Below are positions 54,994 to 64,000 of a stretch of DNA of 64,000 nt, piece after piece; position 1 is the stretch's first letter, and each line of letters starts with the position of its first letter. The stretch covers positions 1,258,461 through 1,322,460 of the forward strand of contig NZ_CM002917.1 of assembly GCF_000154705.2 (NCBI RefSeq), in the 5' to 3' direction. Source of the stretch: Hoeflea phototrophica DFL-43. Its GTDB lineage: Bacteria; Pseudomonadota; Alphaproteobacteria; Rhizobiales; Rhizobiaceae. The notes beneath the pieces are model-generated. The model saw only the letters and a program-made list of their open reading frames with translations. It was not told where the DNA came from and searched no databases. The position numbers and the translations under genes are program-made.

Positions 54994-56292
54994 TCAATCA
55001 ACCGAAACCGGTTCGCCTGCGACGTAGACCGCCCGCACCGACCGGTCATCGCCCAGCGTCTGCAGCAGGAACAACTCCTCCTCCAGCCGCGTGACGGTCT
55101 CCATCCTGATGTCCATCGCCGGCGTGGCTGATGCATCAAGCGCAATGATGTCGGCGTCACTGCCTGGCTCCAGCGTGCCGATGCGGTCTGTCAGTCCCAG
55201 AGCTTCGGCATTGCCGCGCGTCACCTGCCAGAAACTCTCGATCGGCGGCACCCGGTGGCCGCGCAATTGCTGGATCTTGTAGGCTTCATCGAGCGTCCGG
55301 AGCATCGAGTAGCTTGAGCCGCCGCCAATATCGGTGGCGATCGCCGTGCGCACGCCATGCGCCTTGAGGCGTTTGAGATCAAACAGGCCCGAGCCGAGAA
55401 ACAGATTGGATGTCGGGCAATGCACGGCAATCGCCCCGGCTTCCGCAATCGCGCCCATCTCGCGGTCCGAAAGATGGATGGCGTGCCCGAGCAGCATCTT
55501 GCCGGTCAGCAGCCCGTAGCGCGCGTAGACATCGGTATAGTCCTTGGCTTCGGGGTAGAGTTCGAGCGTGTAGGCGATCTCGGCGTCATTTTCCGACAGG
55601 TGGGTCTGGATCAGGAGATCGGGATGTTCGCGCGCCAGCGTGCCTGCGGCTTCGAGCTGCGCTGGCGTCGAGGTGATGGCGAAGCGTGGTGTGATCGCCA
55701 CATGATTGCGGGCCTGGCCATGCCATTCAGCGATCACCGCCTTGGTGTCGTCATAGCTTGATTGCGCGGTGTCTGTGAGCGCATCGGGGGCATTGCGGTC
55801 CATCATCACCTTGCCGCCGACCATCAGCAGGTTGCGCCGCGCTGCTTCCGCGAAATAGGCGTCGGCCGAGCCCTTGTGCACCGAGCAGTAGGCAACGGCC
55901 GTGGTCGTGCCCTGACGCAGCAATTCGTCAAAGAACAGCTTTGCCAGACGCTTCGCATGAGCCTCATCGGCGAAGCGCTGTTCCTCGACGAAGGTGTAGG
56001 TGTTGAGCCATTCAAGCAGATTGGCGGCATAGCTCGCCGTCACCTGCATCTGCGGGAAATGGATGTGCGGATCAATGAACCCGGGCATCAAGAGATGCGG
56101 GCGGTGGTCGATAGTTTCGACACCGTCAGATGCCTGGCCGATGACGCTATCATAGGTGCCTGCGGCAATGATCTTGCCATAAGCGATCAGCAGCGCGCCG
56201 TCTTCCTCATAGACATAGCTCTGATGGTCATCGCGTGCCTGTGGCCGTGACACAAAGCTCAAGGTCCGGCCACGCAGCAGCCGCATGGTCAT
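54994..56292 (-). CDS. guaD: Guanine deaminase
   Basis: 432-aa zinc amidohydrolase, guanine to xanthine. It has PGFIDPHIHFPQMQV (metal ligands, residues ~78-92), the HLSEN region (~215), HLSDREMGAIAEAGAIAVHCPTSN and ATDIGGGSSYSMLRTLDEAYKIQQL (~330), diagnostic of guanine deaminase. ATG 56292 overlaps the puuD stop (ATGA), so the two are coupled; ATG 56286 is an alternative. No essential ligand is missing. Confidence 0.95.
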   Translation of the reverse strand: MTMRLLRGRTLSFVSRPQARDDHQSYVYEEDGALLIAYGKIIAAGTYDSVIGQASDGVETIDHRPHLLMPGFIDPHIHFPQMQVTASYAANLLEWLNTYTFVEEQRFADEAHAKRLAKLFFDELLRQGTTTAVAYCSVHKGSADAYFAEAARRNLLMVGGKVMMDRNAPDALTDTAQSSYDDTKAVIAEWHGQARNHVAITPRFAITSTPAQLEAAGTLAREHPDLLIQTHLSENDAEIAYTLELYPEAKDYTDVYARYGLLTGKMLLGHAIHLSDREMGAIAEAGAIAVHCPTSNLFLGSGLFDLKRLKAHGVRTAIATDIGGGSSYSMLRTLDEAYKIQQLRGHRVPPIESFWQVTRGNAEALGLTDRIGTLEPGSDADIIALDASATPAMDIRMETVTRLEEELFLLQTLGDDRSVRAVYVAGEPVSVD

Positions 56293-57539
56293 TGGTCCGC
56301 CGCCCCGGCCACAGCGGATTCGTACCAGGCCACGATCAGGCGGCGTTCCTCGGGCTCGATATAGGTGATGTTGCCCGGCGGCATCGCATGGCTTCGTCCT
56401 GCCTGCAGATAGATCTCGCGCGCATGGCGGGCGATGTCGGCCTCTGTCTCGAGCTTCACGTCTTTCGGTGCGTGGGCAATGCCGTCCCAGAACGGCTCCG
56501 CCGCGTGGCACATCGAGCAACGTCCCATGATGGTCTCGCTGACGGCCTGAAAATGCGCGTTGTCGATGAACTGCTGATGCACCGGCGCGAGCGCCGACTC
56601 TTCAATCGCTTCATCGCTGCGCGGCAGGCTCGAAAGCCACATTACCGCAATGAACAGGGCAGCCGTGGCGGCCCAGGTCCAGTGCGGCTTGCCCTTGCGC
56701 GCGTGAACGGTGTTGAACCAGTGCCGGATGGTCACGCCCATCAGGAACACCAGCGAGGCGATCAGCCAGTTGTACGGCGTGGCGAAGGCCAGCGGATAAT
56801 GGTTCGACAGCATCAGGAAGATCACCGGCAGGGTGAGGTAGTTGTTGTGCAGCGAGCGCTGCTTGGCGATACGGCCATATTTCGGATCCGGCGTCCGTCC
56901 GGCCTTGAGATCGGCGACAACCACCTTCTGGTTGGGGATGATGATCATCGCCACATTGGCGCTCATGATCGTGGCGGTGAACGCGCCCAGATGCAGAAGT
57001 GCCGCGCGGCCGGTGAAGACCTGGGTGTAGCCCCATGCCATGGCGACCAGCACGCCAAACAGCACCACCATCAGCCCCGTCGTGCTCTTCCCGATGGGGG
57101 ATTTGCACAGCACATCATAGATGATCCATCCGAGCACGATCGAAGCCAGCGAAATGCCGATCGCCACCGGTGCGGAGACGTCGAGCACATTGGTGTCGAT
57201 CAGATAGAGTTCGGCACCGGCATAATAGACCACGCACAGCAGCGCAAAGCCCGACAGCCAGGTGGCGTAGCTCTCCCACTTGAACCAGGTCAGGTGCTCG
57301 GGCAACCGCTCGGGCGCGACCAGATATTTCTGGATATGGTAGAACCCGCCGCCATGTACCTGCCATTCCTCGCCATAGGCACCTGCAGGCAGGCCTGGCC
57401 GCTGCACCAGGCCCAGATCAAGCGCGATGAAATAAAACGACGAGCCGATCCATGCAATGGCGGTGATCACATGCAGCCAGCGCACGGCGAAGCTGAGCCA
57501 TTCCCACACCAAGGGATACTCATACAGAAACTCGGACAT
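56289..57539 (-). CDS. puuD: Membrane urate oxidase PuuD with C-terminal cytochrome c domain
   Basis: 416-aa integral-membrane urate dehydrogenase or oxidase (COG3748 type), oxidising urate to 5-hydroxyisourate. About eight transmembrane segments occupy residues ~10-300 (WLSFAVRWLHVITAIAWIGSSFYF at the start). The C-terminus carries a c-type haem site, GRCSMCHAAEPFW (CxxCH), facing the periplasm. ATG 57539 is chosen because this MSEFLYEYPLVWEW start matches homologues, though the frame is open further upstream. HiuH and UraD, which finish its reaction, lie on the opposite strand. The gap to ugpB (57540-57826) holds promoters for both. Confidence 0.94.
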   Translation of the reverse strand: MSEFLYEYPLVWEWLSFAVRWLHVITAIAWIGSSFYFIALDLGLVQRPGLPAGAYGEEWQVHGGGFYHIQKYLVAPERLPEHLTWFKWESYATWLSGFALLCVVYYAGAELYLIDTNVLDVSAPVAIGISLASIVLGWIIYDVLCKSPIGKSTTGLMVVLFGVLVAMAWGYTQVFTGRAALLHLGAFTATIMSANVAMIIIPNQKVVVADLKAGRTPDPKYGRIAKQRSLHNNYLTLPVIFLMLSNHYPLAFATPYNWLIASLVFLMGVTIRHWFNTVHARKGKPHWTWAATAALFIAVMWLSSLPRSDEAIEESALAPVHQQFIDNAHFQAVSETIMGRCSMCHAAEPFWDGIAHAPKDVKLETEADIARHAREIYLQAGRSHAMPPGNITYIEPEERRLIVAWYESAVAGAADQ

Positions 57540-57826
57540 TGGTGCCCCTCGCACTTTGTTGCAGCATTTTTTGCAGTGCACATGATGCGCAATGCCAGGC
57601 GGAATGAAAAGCCCGCGGGCACTTTCACACGGATGAATCAGTTCCGGGTTTTTCCTGATAATCGAAGGCATGGGTGCGCCGGTTCGCATGAATTCATCTG
57701 CCTTTCGTTTTTCCACAGCTCCTGTCACAAACCTGTTTTCTGTTGCCGGATAAAAGGCCAGACGCTACGTATCTCTTTCGGGATGCGTTCGTTTTCACGC
57801 GTTTCCCTGCAAGGGAGGATTATCAA

Positions 57827-59137
57827 ATGAAGAAGTTTATCGCTGCCGGCGTTTTCGCCGCTCTGATGGCTGGTGTCGCACCGGCTACCGCCGCAACCCA
57901 GATTGATTTCTGGCATGCCTTCTCGGGACGACTCGGAGAGTTGCTCGATGAACAGGTTTCGAAGTTCAACGCGTCGCAGAGCGACTATGTTGTGGTCGCC
58001 ACCAGCAAGGGCAATTACTCCGAAACCCTCAATGCAGGCATCGCCGCGTTCCGCGCCGGTGAACAGCCTGACATTCTTCAGGTTTTTGAAGTCGGCACCG
58101 CCACGATGATGGCCGCCAAGGGCGCCATCAAGCCGGTCTATGAAGTGATGGCCGAATCAGGTCTGCCGTTTGACCAGTCAGCCTATCTCGCAGCCGTCAC
58201 TGGATACTACACCACCACCGACGGCGAGATGTTGTCGTTGCCCTACAACTCATCGACCCCGGTGCTTTACGTCAACAAGGATGCTCTAACAGCCGCAGGT
58301 CTTGATCCGGAAATGGATCTGTCGACCTGGGACAAGGTCGGAACCGCGCTCGATGCGCTCAAGGCGTCGGGTTCCAAATGCCCGATGACGACCGCCTGGC
58401 AAAGCTGGGTTCATCTGGAGAACCTCTCCGCCTATCACAATGTGCCCTTTGCCACGAAGGACAACGGCTTTGCCGGTCTGGATACTGAACTGGCACTGAA
58501 TGGCGACGTTCAGGTCAAGCACATCGAAACCTTCGGTCAGTGGGCGAAGGATGGCAAGTTCATCTATTCGGGCCGCCGCAATGAAGGCGGCGCGACCTTC
58601 CGCGCCGGGGAGTGCGGTCTGTTCACCGAATCCTCCGCCGGTTATGCAGGCGTGAAGAATGAAGCCACTTTCGACTTTGCCATCCGGCCGTTGCCTTACT
58701 GGAGTGAAGTCGACGGCGCACCGCAGAACACCATCATCGGTGGGGCGTCTCTCTGGGTCATGGAAGGCCAGACCCCGGAAGAGTACAAGGGCGTTGCAGC
58801 CTTCTTCAACTTCCTGTCGAGTTCTGACATCCAGGCCAAATGGCATCAGGACACCGGCTACCTGCCAATCACCATGGCCGCTTATGAAGCCACCAAGGCT
58901 TCGGGCTTCTATGATGAGAACCCCGGCACGGATATCGCCATCATCCAGATGACAGGCAAGGCTCCGACCGCAAACTCCAAGGGCTTGCGTCTGGGCAGCT
59001 TTGACCAGATCCGCGGCATCATCGATGAAGAGCTGGAGGGTGTGTGGAATGGCTCGAAGACCGCAAAGGAAGCGCTCGACTCAGCTGCCGTACGCGGCGA
59101 TGAGCTGCTCCGCCGTTTCGAGCAGGCCAACCGCTAA
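57827..59137 (+). CDS. ugpB: Glycerol-3-phosphate-type ABC substrate-binding protein (UgpB)
   Basis: Periplasmic binding protein, 436 aa. The signal peptide is MKKFIAAGVFAALMAGVAPATA, with mature start ATQIDFWHAFSGRLGELLDEQV. LPYNSSTPVLYVNKDAL and the AGECGLFTESSAGYAGV region fit UgpB (sn-glycerol-3-phosphate or glycerophosphodiesters). GGGAGGA precedes ATG 57827. UgpB is made in excess of the other subunits in known systems, consistent with a strong hairpin after its stop. Ligand identity is inferred from gene order and similarity. Confidence 0.92.
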   Translation: MKKFIAAGVFAALMAGVAPATAATQIDFWHAFSGRLGELLDEQVSKFNASQSDYVVVATSKGNYSETLNAGIAAFRAGEQPDILQVFEVGTATMMAAKGAIKPVYEVMAESGLPFDQSAYLAAVTGYYTTTDGEMLSLPYNSSTPVLYVNKDALTAAGLDPEMDLSTWDKVGTALDALKASGSKCPMTTAWQSWVHLENLSAYHNVPFATKDNGFAGLDTELALNGDVQVKHIETFGQWAKDGKFIYSGRRNEGGATFRAGECGLFTESSAGYAGVKNEATFDFAIRPLPYWSEVDGAPQNTIIGGASLWVMEGQTPEEYKGVAAFFNFLSSSDIQAKWHQDTGYLPITMAAYEATKASGFYDENPGTDIAIIQMTGKAPTANSKGLRLGSFDQIRGIIDEELEGVWNGSKTAKEALDSAAVRGDELLRRFEQANR

Positions 59138-59147
59138 GACCAATGAA

Positions 59148-59175
59148 CCGGCGGAGCCTTTGATGGCTCCGCCGG
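59148..59175 (+). terminator. Intercistronic hairpin after ugpB
   Basis: CCGGCGGAGCC, loop TTTGAT, GGCTCCGCCGG: a perfect 11-bp stem starting 10 nt after the ugpB stop and 25 nt before ugpA. The tail is CCCCTTATT, so partial termination or transcript-end protection is likely. Confidence 0.75.
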
Positions 59176-59200
59176 CCCCTTATTCCCCGGTCGGTGTTCC

Positions 59201-60082
59201 ATGGAAAAGCGCGTCGTATTCGACAACCGTTGGCTGCCCTATCTTCTGGTCGCGCCCCAGTTGCTGGTCACCTTTGTGTTCTTCTTCTGGCCGGCAGGGC
59301 AGGCGATCTACCAATCAGCCTTTATCCCGGACCCGTTCGGTCTCAAAACCCAGTTCGTGGGTTTCGGCAATTTCGAGTATCTTTTCGGCAACCGTTTCTA
59401 CCGTGAATCGTTCTTCACCACCGCCGTCTTTTCGGTGCTGGTGACAGTGTCGGCAATGTGCTTCGCCCTGTGGCTGGCGGTTCTCGCAGACCGCGTCATC
59501 AAGGGCTCGGGCACCTATCGGACGCTGCTGATCTGGCCCTATGCCGTGGCCCCGGCGATTGCCGGCGTGCTGTGGCTGTTTATGTTCAACCCGTTCACCG
59601 GCATTGTCGCCTGGAGCTTGTCCCAGTTCGGCTATGACTGGAACCACAATCTGGATGGCGGACAGGCCATGGCGCTGGTCGTGGCAGCCTCGGCCTGGAA
59701 GCAGATCAGCTACAACTTCCTGTTCTTCCTGGCAGGGTTGCAGGCGATCCCGAAAAGTGTGATCGAGGCCGCCGCGATTGATGGCGCCAGCTTTGCCCGC
59801 CGGTTCTGGACCATCATCTTTCCGCTGTTGTCGCCGACCACCTTCTTCCTGCTGGTGGTCAATGTGATCTACGCCTTCTTCGATACATTCGGTGTCATTC
59901 ACACCATCACCCAGGGCGGGCCGCAACAATCGACCACGATCCTTGTCTACAAGGTTTTTGCCGATGGCTTCGTCGGTCAGGATCTGGGCTCCTCAGCCGC
60001 CCAGTCGGTCGTCCTTCTGGTGCTGGTCGGCATTCTCACGGTGGTTCAGTTCCGCTTCATCGAGCGCAGGGTGCATTACTGA
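59201..60082 (+). CDS. ugpA: Glycerol-3-phosphate ABC permease UgpA
   Basis: 293-aa permease, six transmembrane helices (MalF-like). It has the EAA loop [26 protein letters not shown] (residues ~187-212), which contacts UgpC. The N-terminus ([23 protein letters not shown]) is typical. The stop shares its last base with the UgpE start. Confidence 0.94.
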   Translation: MEKRVVFDNRWLPYLLVAPQLLVTFVFFFWPAGQAIYQSAFIPDPFGLKTQFVGFGNFEYLFGNRFYRESFFTTAVFSVLVTVSAMCFALWLAVLADRVIKGSGTYRTLLIWPYAVAPAIAGVLWLFMFNPFTGIVAWSLSQFGYDWNHNLDGGQAMALVVAASAWKQISYNFLFFLAGLQAIPKSVIEAAAIDGASFARRFWTIIFPLLSPTTFFLLVVNVIYAFFDTFGVIHTITQGGPQQSTTILVYKVFADGFVGQDLGSSAAQSVVLLVLVGILTVVQFRFIERRVHY

Positions 60083-60927
60083 TGAGCGGCATGGTCGAAA
60101 AGCGCGGCATCGGAACCTGGTTCACCCATGCAGGGCTGATCCTCGGTGTGGCAGTGATCTGTTTCCCGATCTGGATTGCCTTTGTTGCCTCAACCGTCAC
60201 CCAGGCTGATCTGGTCCGCCCGCCAATGCCGATGCTTCCGGGGCCGCATTTCTTTGACAATTACTTCGAGGCGCTGGTCACCGGGGGCAATGCGCCGGTC
60301 TGGCAAATGCTGTTCAATTCCATGGTCATGGCGCTGGGGATCACAATCGGAAAGATCGTCATTTCCCTGCTCTCCGCCTATGCCATCGTCTATTTCCGCT
60401 TCCGGTTTCGGATGATCTTTTTCTGGCTGATCTTCCTGACCCTGATGCTTCCGGTCGAGGTGCGCATCGTGCCAACTTACGAGGTTGTGGCCAATCTCGG
60501 GCTGCTCAACAGCTACACCGGATTGATCCTGCCGTTGATTGCCTCCGCCACGGCCACCTTCCTGTTCCGGCAATTGTTCATGACCATTCCGGACGAGTTG
60601 ACCGAAGCCGCCCGCGTTGATGGCGCAGGGCCGATGCGCTTCTTCTTCGATATCTTGCTGCCGATGTCGCGCACCAACATCGCGGCACTCTTTGTCATCC
60701 TCTTCATCTACGGCTGGAACCAGTATCTCTGGCCGTTGCTGATCACCACCGATCCTTCCATGAACACCGTGATCATGGGCATCAAGCAGATGCTGCCAAC
60801 GGGCGATCAGACGGTCGAGTGGCCGGTCATCATGGCAACTGCCATGTTGGCGATGCTGCCACCTGTGCTGGTCGTGATCGGCATGCAGAGGCTCTTCGTC
60901 AAGGGCCTGGTCGAAAGCGAGAAATGA
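60082..60927 (+). CDS. ugpE: Glycerol-3-phosphate ABC permease UgpE
   Basis: 281-aa permease (MalG-like), six transmembrane helices. The EAA loop is [26 protein letters not shown] (~173-198), followed by [22 protein letters not shown]. Its start overlaps the ugpA stop and ugpC follows after 6 nt, so the three are one unit. Confidence 0.94.
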   Translation: MSGMVEKRGIGTWFTHAGLILGVAVICFPIWIAFVASTVTQADLVRPPMPMLPGPHFFDNYFEALVTGGNAPVWQMLFNSMVMALGITIGKIVISLLSAYAIVYFRFRFRMIFFWLIFLTLMLPVEVRIVPTYEVVANLGLLNSYTGLILPLIASATATFLFRQLFMTIPDELTEAARVDGAGPMRFFFDILLPMSRTNIAALFVILFIYGWNQYLWPLLITTDPSMNTVIMGIKQMLPTGDQTVEWPVIMATAMLAMLPPVLVVIGMQRLFVKGLVESEK

Positions 60928-60933
60928 GTTCCC

Positions 60934-61956
60934 ATGGCTGAAATCAAACTTGAAGCGATCCGCAAAAGCTACGGCCGGACTGAGGTCATTCACGGCATTG
61001 ATGCCGATATTGCCGATGGCGAATTCATCGTTATCGTCGGCCCCTCGGGCTGCGGCAAGTCCACTCTGTTGCGCATGGTCGCGGGTCTGGAAACCATCAC
61101 CTCGGGCGACATCCATATCGGAGACCGGGTCGTCAACAAGCTCGAGCCGCGCGAGCGCGACATCGCCATGGTGTTCCAGAACTATGCGCTCTATCCGCAT
61201 ATGAGCGTCTTCGACAACATGGCCTATGGCCTCAAGATCGCCAATGTGCCGAAACCGGAGATCCAGTCCCGCGTGGCCGAGGCGGCACGCATGCTCGAAC
61301 TGGCGCCCTATCTCGATCGCAAGCCGCGCCAGCTCTCCGGTGGTCAGCGTCAGCGTGTTGCCATGGGCCGGGCCATTGTGCGCAAGCCCGCAGTCTTCCT
61401 GTTTGACGAGCCGCTGTCCAATCTCGATGCCAAGCTGCGCGTGCAGATGCGGCTTGAGATCAAGGCGTTGCAGCGCAAGCTCGGGGTCACCGCGCTTTAC
61501 GTCACCCATGACCAGGTCGAGGCGATGACCTTGGCTGACCGGATGATCGTGATGAACGGTGGCGTCGCCGAACAGATCGGCGCACCGCTCGATGTCTATG
61601 CCAATCCGGCGACGCTGTTTGTCGCAGGCTTCATCGGTTCGCCGCCCATGAATGTGCTTTCGCACGACATCCGCCCGGGCCGCGGACCGCTGGAGCCTGG
61701 TGCAGTGATCGGTGTGAGGCCGGAGCACATTGAGCTGGTCGCGCCCGGTGAAGGGCTTATCGACTATGATGTTGCCTTCTGTGAGCCGCTCGGGGCGGAA
61801 ACGCTTGTCCATGGTGTCACGGCGGCGGGTGACAAGCTGGTGGTCCGCATCGATGGTGGGATCAAGCTTCCGGCGGACGGCACACGTATCGGCCTTGGGA
61901 TCGATCCCGCGCGCATCATGGCCTTCGATGCCGCCGGGCGCCGCACCAAAGTCTGA
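60934..61956 (+). CDS. ugpC: Glycerol-3-phosphate ABC ATPase UgpC
   Basis: 340-aa ATPase. It has Walker [14 protein letters not shown] (residues ~35-47), a Q-loop in [12 protein letters not shown], signature [15 protein letters not shown] (~134), Walker [17 protein letters not shown], and H-loop in [10 protein letters not shown]. The C-terminal TOBE domain ([15 protein letters not shown]) is present, as in MalK/UgpC. All sites are intact. A hairpin downstream ends the operon. Confidence 0.95.
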   Translation: MAEIKLEAIRKSYGRTEVIHGIDADIADGEFIVIVGPSGCGKSTLLRMVAGLETITSGDIHIGDRVVNKLEPRERDIAMVFQNYALYPHMSVFDNMAYGLKIANVPKPEIQSRVAEAARMLELAPYLDRKPRQLSGGQRQRVAMGRAIVRKPAVFLFDEPLSNLDAKLRVQMRLEIKALQRKLGVTALYVTHDQVEAMTLADRMIVMNGGVAEQIGAPLDVYANPATLFVAGFIGSPPMNVLSHDIRPGRGPLEPGAVIGVRPEHIELVAPGEGLIDYDVAFCEPLGAETLVHGVTAAGDKLVVRIDGGIKLPADGTRIGLGIDPARIMAFDAAGRRTKV

Positions 61957-61988
61957 AACGTCTTAAACCTTCGCAATTGATCAAGATC

Positions 61989-62024
61989 CGGTCGTTTCTG
62001 CGTGTTGAAACGACCGATGTTTTG
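61989..62024 (+). terminator. Rho-independent-like terminator after ugpC
   Basis: CGGTCGTTTC, loop TGCGTGTT, GAAACGACCG: a perfect 10-bp stem, followed by ATGTTTTGTG. It starts 32 nt after the ugpC stop, ahead of the GMC gene. Confidence 0.75.
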
Positions 62025-62113
62025 TGACAACGATTTGACTGACGGAGGAGGGCGAGTGCTGCGGCGCTGAGCTCGGACTGCCGTGAATGTGCGTTCGCCA
62101 AGGCAGACCCCGC

Positions 62114-63730
62114 ATGGACAATCCGGACTTCATCATCATCGGCGCCGGATCATCAGGCTGCGTCTTGGCCGAGCGGCTTTCGGCCAGCGGCCGCTACAAG
62201 GTTCTGGTGCTTGAGGCCGGTGGCGATGACCGCCGCTTTTTCGTGCAGATGCCGCTTGGCTACGGCAAGACCTTCTTCGACCCCAAGGTCAACTGGATGT
62301 ACCGCGCCGAGCCGGACCCGGGTCTGGCGGGCAATGTCGATCACTGGCCGCGTGGCCGGGTGCTCGGCGGTTCCTCCTCGATCAATGCCATGGTCTGGAT
62401 GCGCGGCCACCGCGCCGATTTCGACGATTGGCGCGATGCTGGAAATCCCGGCTGGGGCTCTGATGAGATGTGGGACGCGTTTCGCGCCGTCGAATGCGCC
62501 GTCATCGGTGACGACAGCCATCGCGGGCGCACCGGCCCGCTCAATCTCTTCGTGCCCGGCAAGACCGTCCATCCCTTGACCCGCAAATGGTTCGAGGCCG
62601 CCCACGCCATCGGCCTGCCGCTCAATCCCGATTTCAACAGCGAAAGCCAGGATGGCGTCGGCCTGCTTGAATTCACCATCCACAAGGGACGCCGGCTTTC
62701 CGCCGCCCGCGCCTTCCTGCGTCCTGCGATGAAACGTCCGAACCTGCGGGTGATCACCGGCGCGCATGTGACCGGTCTCGCCTTCGATGGCAATCGCGTG
62801 ACCGGCGTGACTTACAAACGGAGCGGCCAGACCGTCACAGTGACTGCGGGACGCGAGGTGATCATGAGCGGCGGCTCGGTGAATTCCCCGCAACTGCTGC
62901 AGCTTTCCGGGATTGGGCCAGCCGAGCATCTCAAGAGCCTTGGCATAGAGGTCCGTCTCGACAATTCGAATGTCGGGCGCAACCTTCAGGACCATGTCGG
63001 CACCAACTATACCTACCGGGCAAACTGCCCCACGATCAACCAGCAGCTTGGGTCCTGGTGGGGCAAGCTGTCGGCGGGCCTGCACTATCTGCTGTTGCGC
63101 GACGGGCCGCTGTCGGTCAGCCTCAACCAGGCCGGCGGTTTCATCCGTACCGATCCAGGCAGGACCCGGCCCAACATGCAGCTCTATTTCCAGGCAATCT
63201 CGACGGTCATTCCGCGTCCCGGCGAGCGCCCGATCCTCAACCCCGACCCCTGGCCGGGCTTTTCCATCGGCTGGTCCAATTGCCGCCCCAAGAGCCGTGG
63301 CGAAATCATGATCCGTTCAGCCGATCCGTTCGACGCGCCCCGGATCACGCCCAATGCGCTCTCGCATGAGGATGACGTGGCCGAGATGCTCGCCACCGGC
63401 AAGCTCATCCGGCAAATGGCGGCGGCGAAGCCCATGGCAGACCACATTGAAGCCGAGTTGCTGCCCGGTCCCGGGATCACCGATGACCAAGCCATGATCG
63501 ATGACATCCGCCGCAGATCCGGCACGGTCTATCATCCGGTGTCCACCTGCCGGATGGGCCCGGATGCGGCTCACGCGGTGGTCGATTCGCGGCTTCGGGT
63601 GCATGGCATTGAGGGCCTGCGGGTGGTCGATTGCTCGGTCTTCCCCAACATCATGGCCGGAAACACCAACGCCGCGGCCATCGCCACGGGCTGGCGGGCC
63701 GCAGAGCTGGTGCTTCAGGACGCAGGCTGA
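62114..63730 (+). CDS. GMC-family FAD-dependent alcohol/choline dehydrogenase-like oxidoreductase
   Basis: 538-aa flavoenzyme. The FAD motif is IIGAGSSGCVLAERLS (N-terminus). GMC signature 1 is RGRVLGGSSSINAMVWMRG (~82-100) and signature 2 is SGGSVNSPQLLQLSGIGP (~255). Catalytic His is in YHPVSTCRMG and the conserved Asn is in IMAGNTNAAAIA. Close families are BetA-type choline dehydrogenase and long-chain alcohol dehydrogenases; the substrate is unclear. ATG 62114 directly starts the FAD fold. A terminator separates it from ugpC. Its 3' end overlaps the convergent xdhC by 16 nt. Confidence 0.92.
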   Translation: MDNPDFIIIGAGSSGCVLAERLSASGRYKVLVLEAGGDDRRFFVQMPLGYGKTFFDPKVNWMYRAEPDPGLAGNVDHWPRGRVLGGSSSINAMVWMRGHRADFDDWRDAGNPGWGSDEMWDAFRAVECAVIGDDSHRGRTGPLNLFVPGKTVHPLTRKWFEAAHAIGLPLNPDFNSESQDGVGLLEFTIHKGRRLSAARAFLRPAMKRPNLRVITGAHVTGLAFDGNRVTGVTYKRSGQTVTVTAGREVIMSGGSVNSPQLLQLSGIGPAEHLKSLGIEVRLDNSNVGRNLQDHVGTNYTYRANCPTINQQLGSWWGKLSAGLHYLLLRDGPLSVSLNQAGGFIRTDPGRTRPNMQLYFQAISTVIPRPGERPILNPDPWPGFSIGWSNCRPKSRGEIMIRSADPFDAPRITPNALSHEDDVAEMLATGKLIRQMAAAKPMADHIEAELLPGPGITDDQAMIDDIRRRSGTVYHPVSTCRMGPDAAHAVVDSRLRVHGIEGLRVVDCSVFPNIMAGNTNAAAIATGWRAAELVLQDAG

Positions 63731-64000
63731 GACCCACTGTCCCGCCAGTCTGCAAGTGCTGCAATGATCTCGGCAGCCACCGTGGCGGCGATCGCCTCGG
63801 GCCGCTTGTCGGCGATCTTGCAGCCGATCGGACAGATGAGCTTCGAAAGCTGTGTCTTGTTGCCGCCTTCGCGGATATATTGATGGGCGAAGGTGGCACG
63901 CTTGGTGTCCGAGCCGATCATGCCCACCTGCGCCAGATCATCTCGCGCCAGGGCAGCGGACACGATCAGGAAATCCAGCGCATGATCATGGGTCAGCACG
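63715..64000 (-). CDS. xdhC: XdhC: xanthine dehydrogenase maturation factor, C-terminus only
   Basis: Last ~95 residues of XdhC, which inserts sulfurated molybdenum cofactor into xanthine dehydrogenase. Visible motifs are LTHDHALDFLIVSAALARDD (first half), then VGMIGSDTKRATFAHQ and LICPIGCKIADKRPEAIAATVAAEI, the XdhC C-terminal fold. The 5' part lies beyond the window. Its 3' end overlaps the GMC gene on the other strand by 16 nt. Together with puuD, guaD and the left-edge FAD subunit it implies active purine oxidation. Confidence 0.9.
   Translation of the reverse strand, partial: VLTHDHALDFLIVSAALARDDLAQVGMIGSDTKRATFAHQYIREGGNKTQLSKLICPIGCKIADKRPEAIAATVAAEIIAALADWRDSGSQPAS

Noticed and set aside
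60190..61812. 540-codon minus-strand frame opposite ugpE-ugpC
   Set aside because: It is a shadow; both plus-strand genes have intact transport motifs.

Overview
The window looks like chromosomal DNA of a GC-rich alphaproteobacterium, most likely Rhizobiales (inference; a Hoeflea-like marine member would fit). The reasons are the urease operon with LprI-like and other small ORFs interleaved, the purine-degradation set with membrane-bound PuuD urate oxidase, Ugp and Tct transporters, and the Anbu/ATP-grasp/alpha-E/transglutaminase operon. Nothing suggests a plasmid or phage. Both ends cut genes: a molybdoenzyme FAD subunit at the left edge and xdhC at the right edge.

Layout. 1-692: FAD subunit of a xanthine dehydrogenase-type enzyme. 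893-1426: debris of two insertion sequences (IS5-type and IS3-type). 1568-19211: type I secretion locus with a frameshifted TolC-like lipoprotein, a ~3620-residue cadherin/RTX protein, two ABC subunits and an HlyD adaptor. 19552-19628: tRNA-Arg(CCG). 19899-22565: CHASE-PAS-GGDEF-EAL protein. 23065-26118: tctCAB. 26129-29912: epimerase, BaiN-like flavoprotein, mutarotase-like protein, glycine-zipper lipoprotein. 30067-32761: NMT1/THI5-type ABC importer, divergent from the urease operon at 32994-39337 (ureDABCEFG plus four small ORFs). 39354-43278: Anbu operon. 43580-50384: EamA transporter, MttB-family methyltransferase, six-PAS hybrid kinase. 50429-52346: split MnmC pair, head to head. 52469-57539: purine degradation genes on both strands (puuE, uraD, allA, hiuH; guaD, puuD). 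57827-61956: ugpBAEC. 62114-64000: GMC oxidoreductase and xdhC.

How the genes work together. Guanine is deaminated (GuaD), xanthine is oxidised (XDH, matured by XdhC), and urate passes through PuuD, HiuH, UraD and PuuE to allantoate. AllA releases urea from ureidoglycolate, and urease could turn it into ammonium. Allantoicase is not in the window. The ABC and Tct transporters would supply nitrogen and carbon compounds.

Most notable: (1) the secretion locus, with a 9 x 615 bp near-identical array showing higher-order duplication, a paired ABC exporter with one degenerate ATPase, and a broken outer-membrane partner gene; (2) the complete Anbu operon, whose substrate is unknown; (3) strong hairpins directly behind the binding-protein gene in all three transport operons; (4) mnmD and its FAD-oxidase partner starting on opposite strands from one shared CATG.
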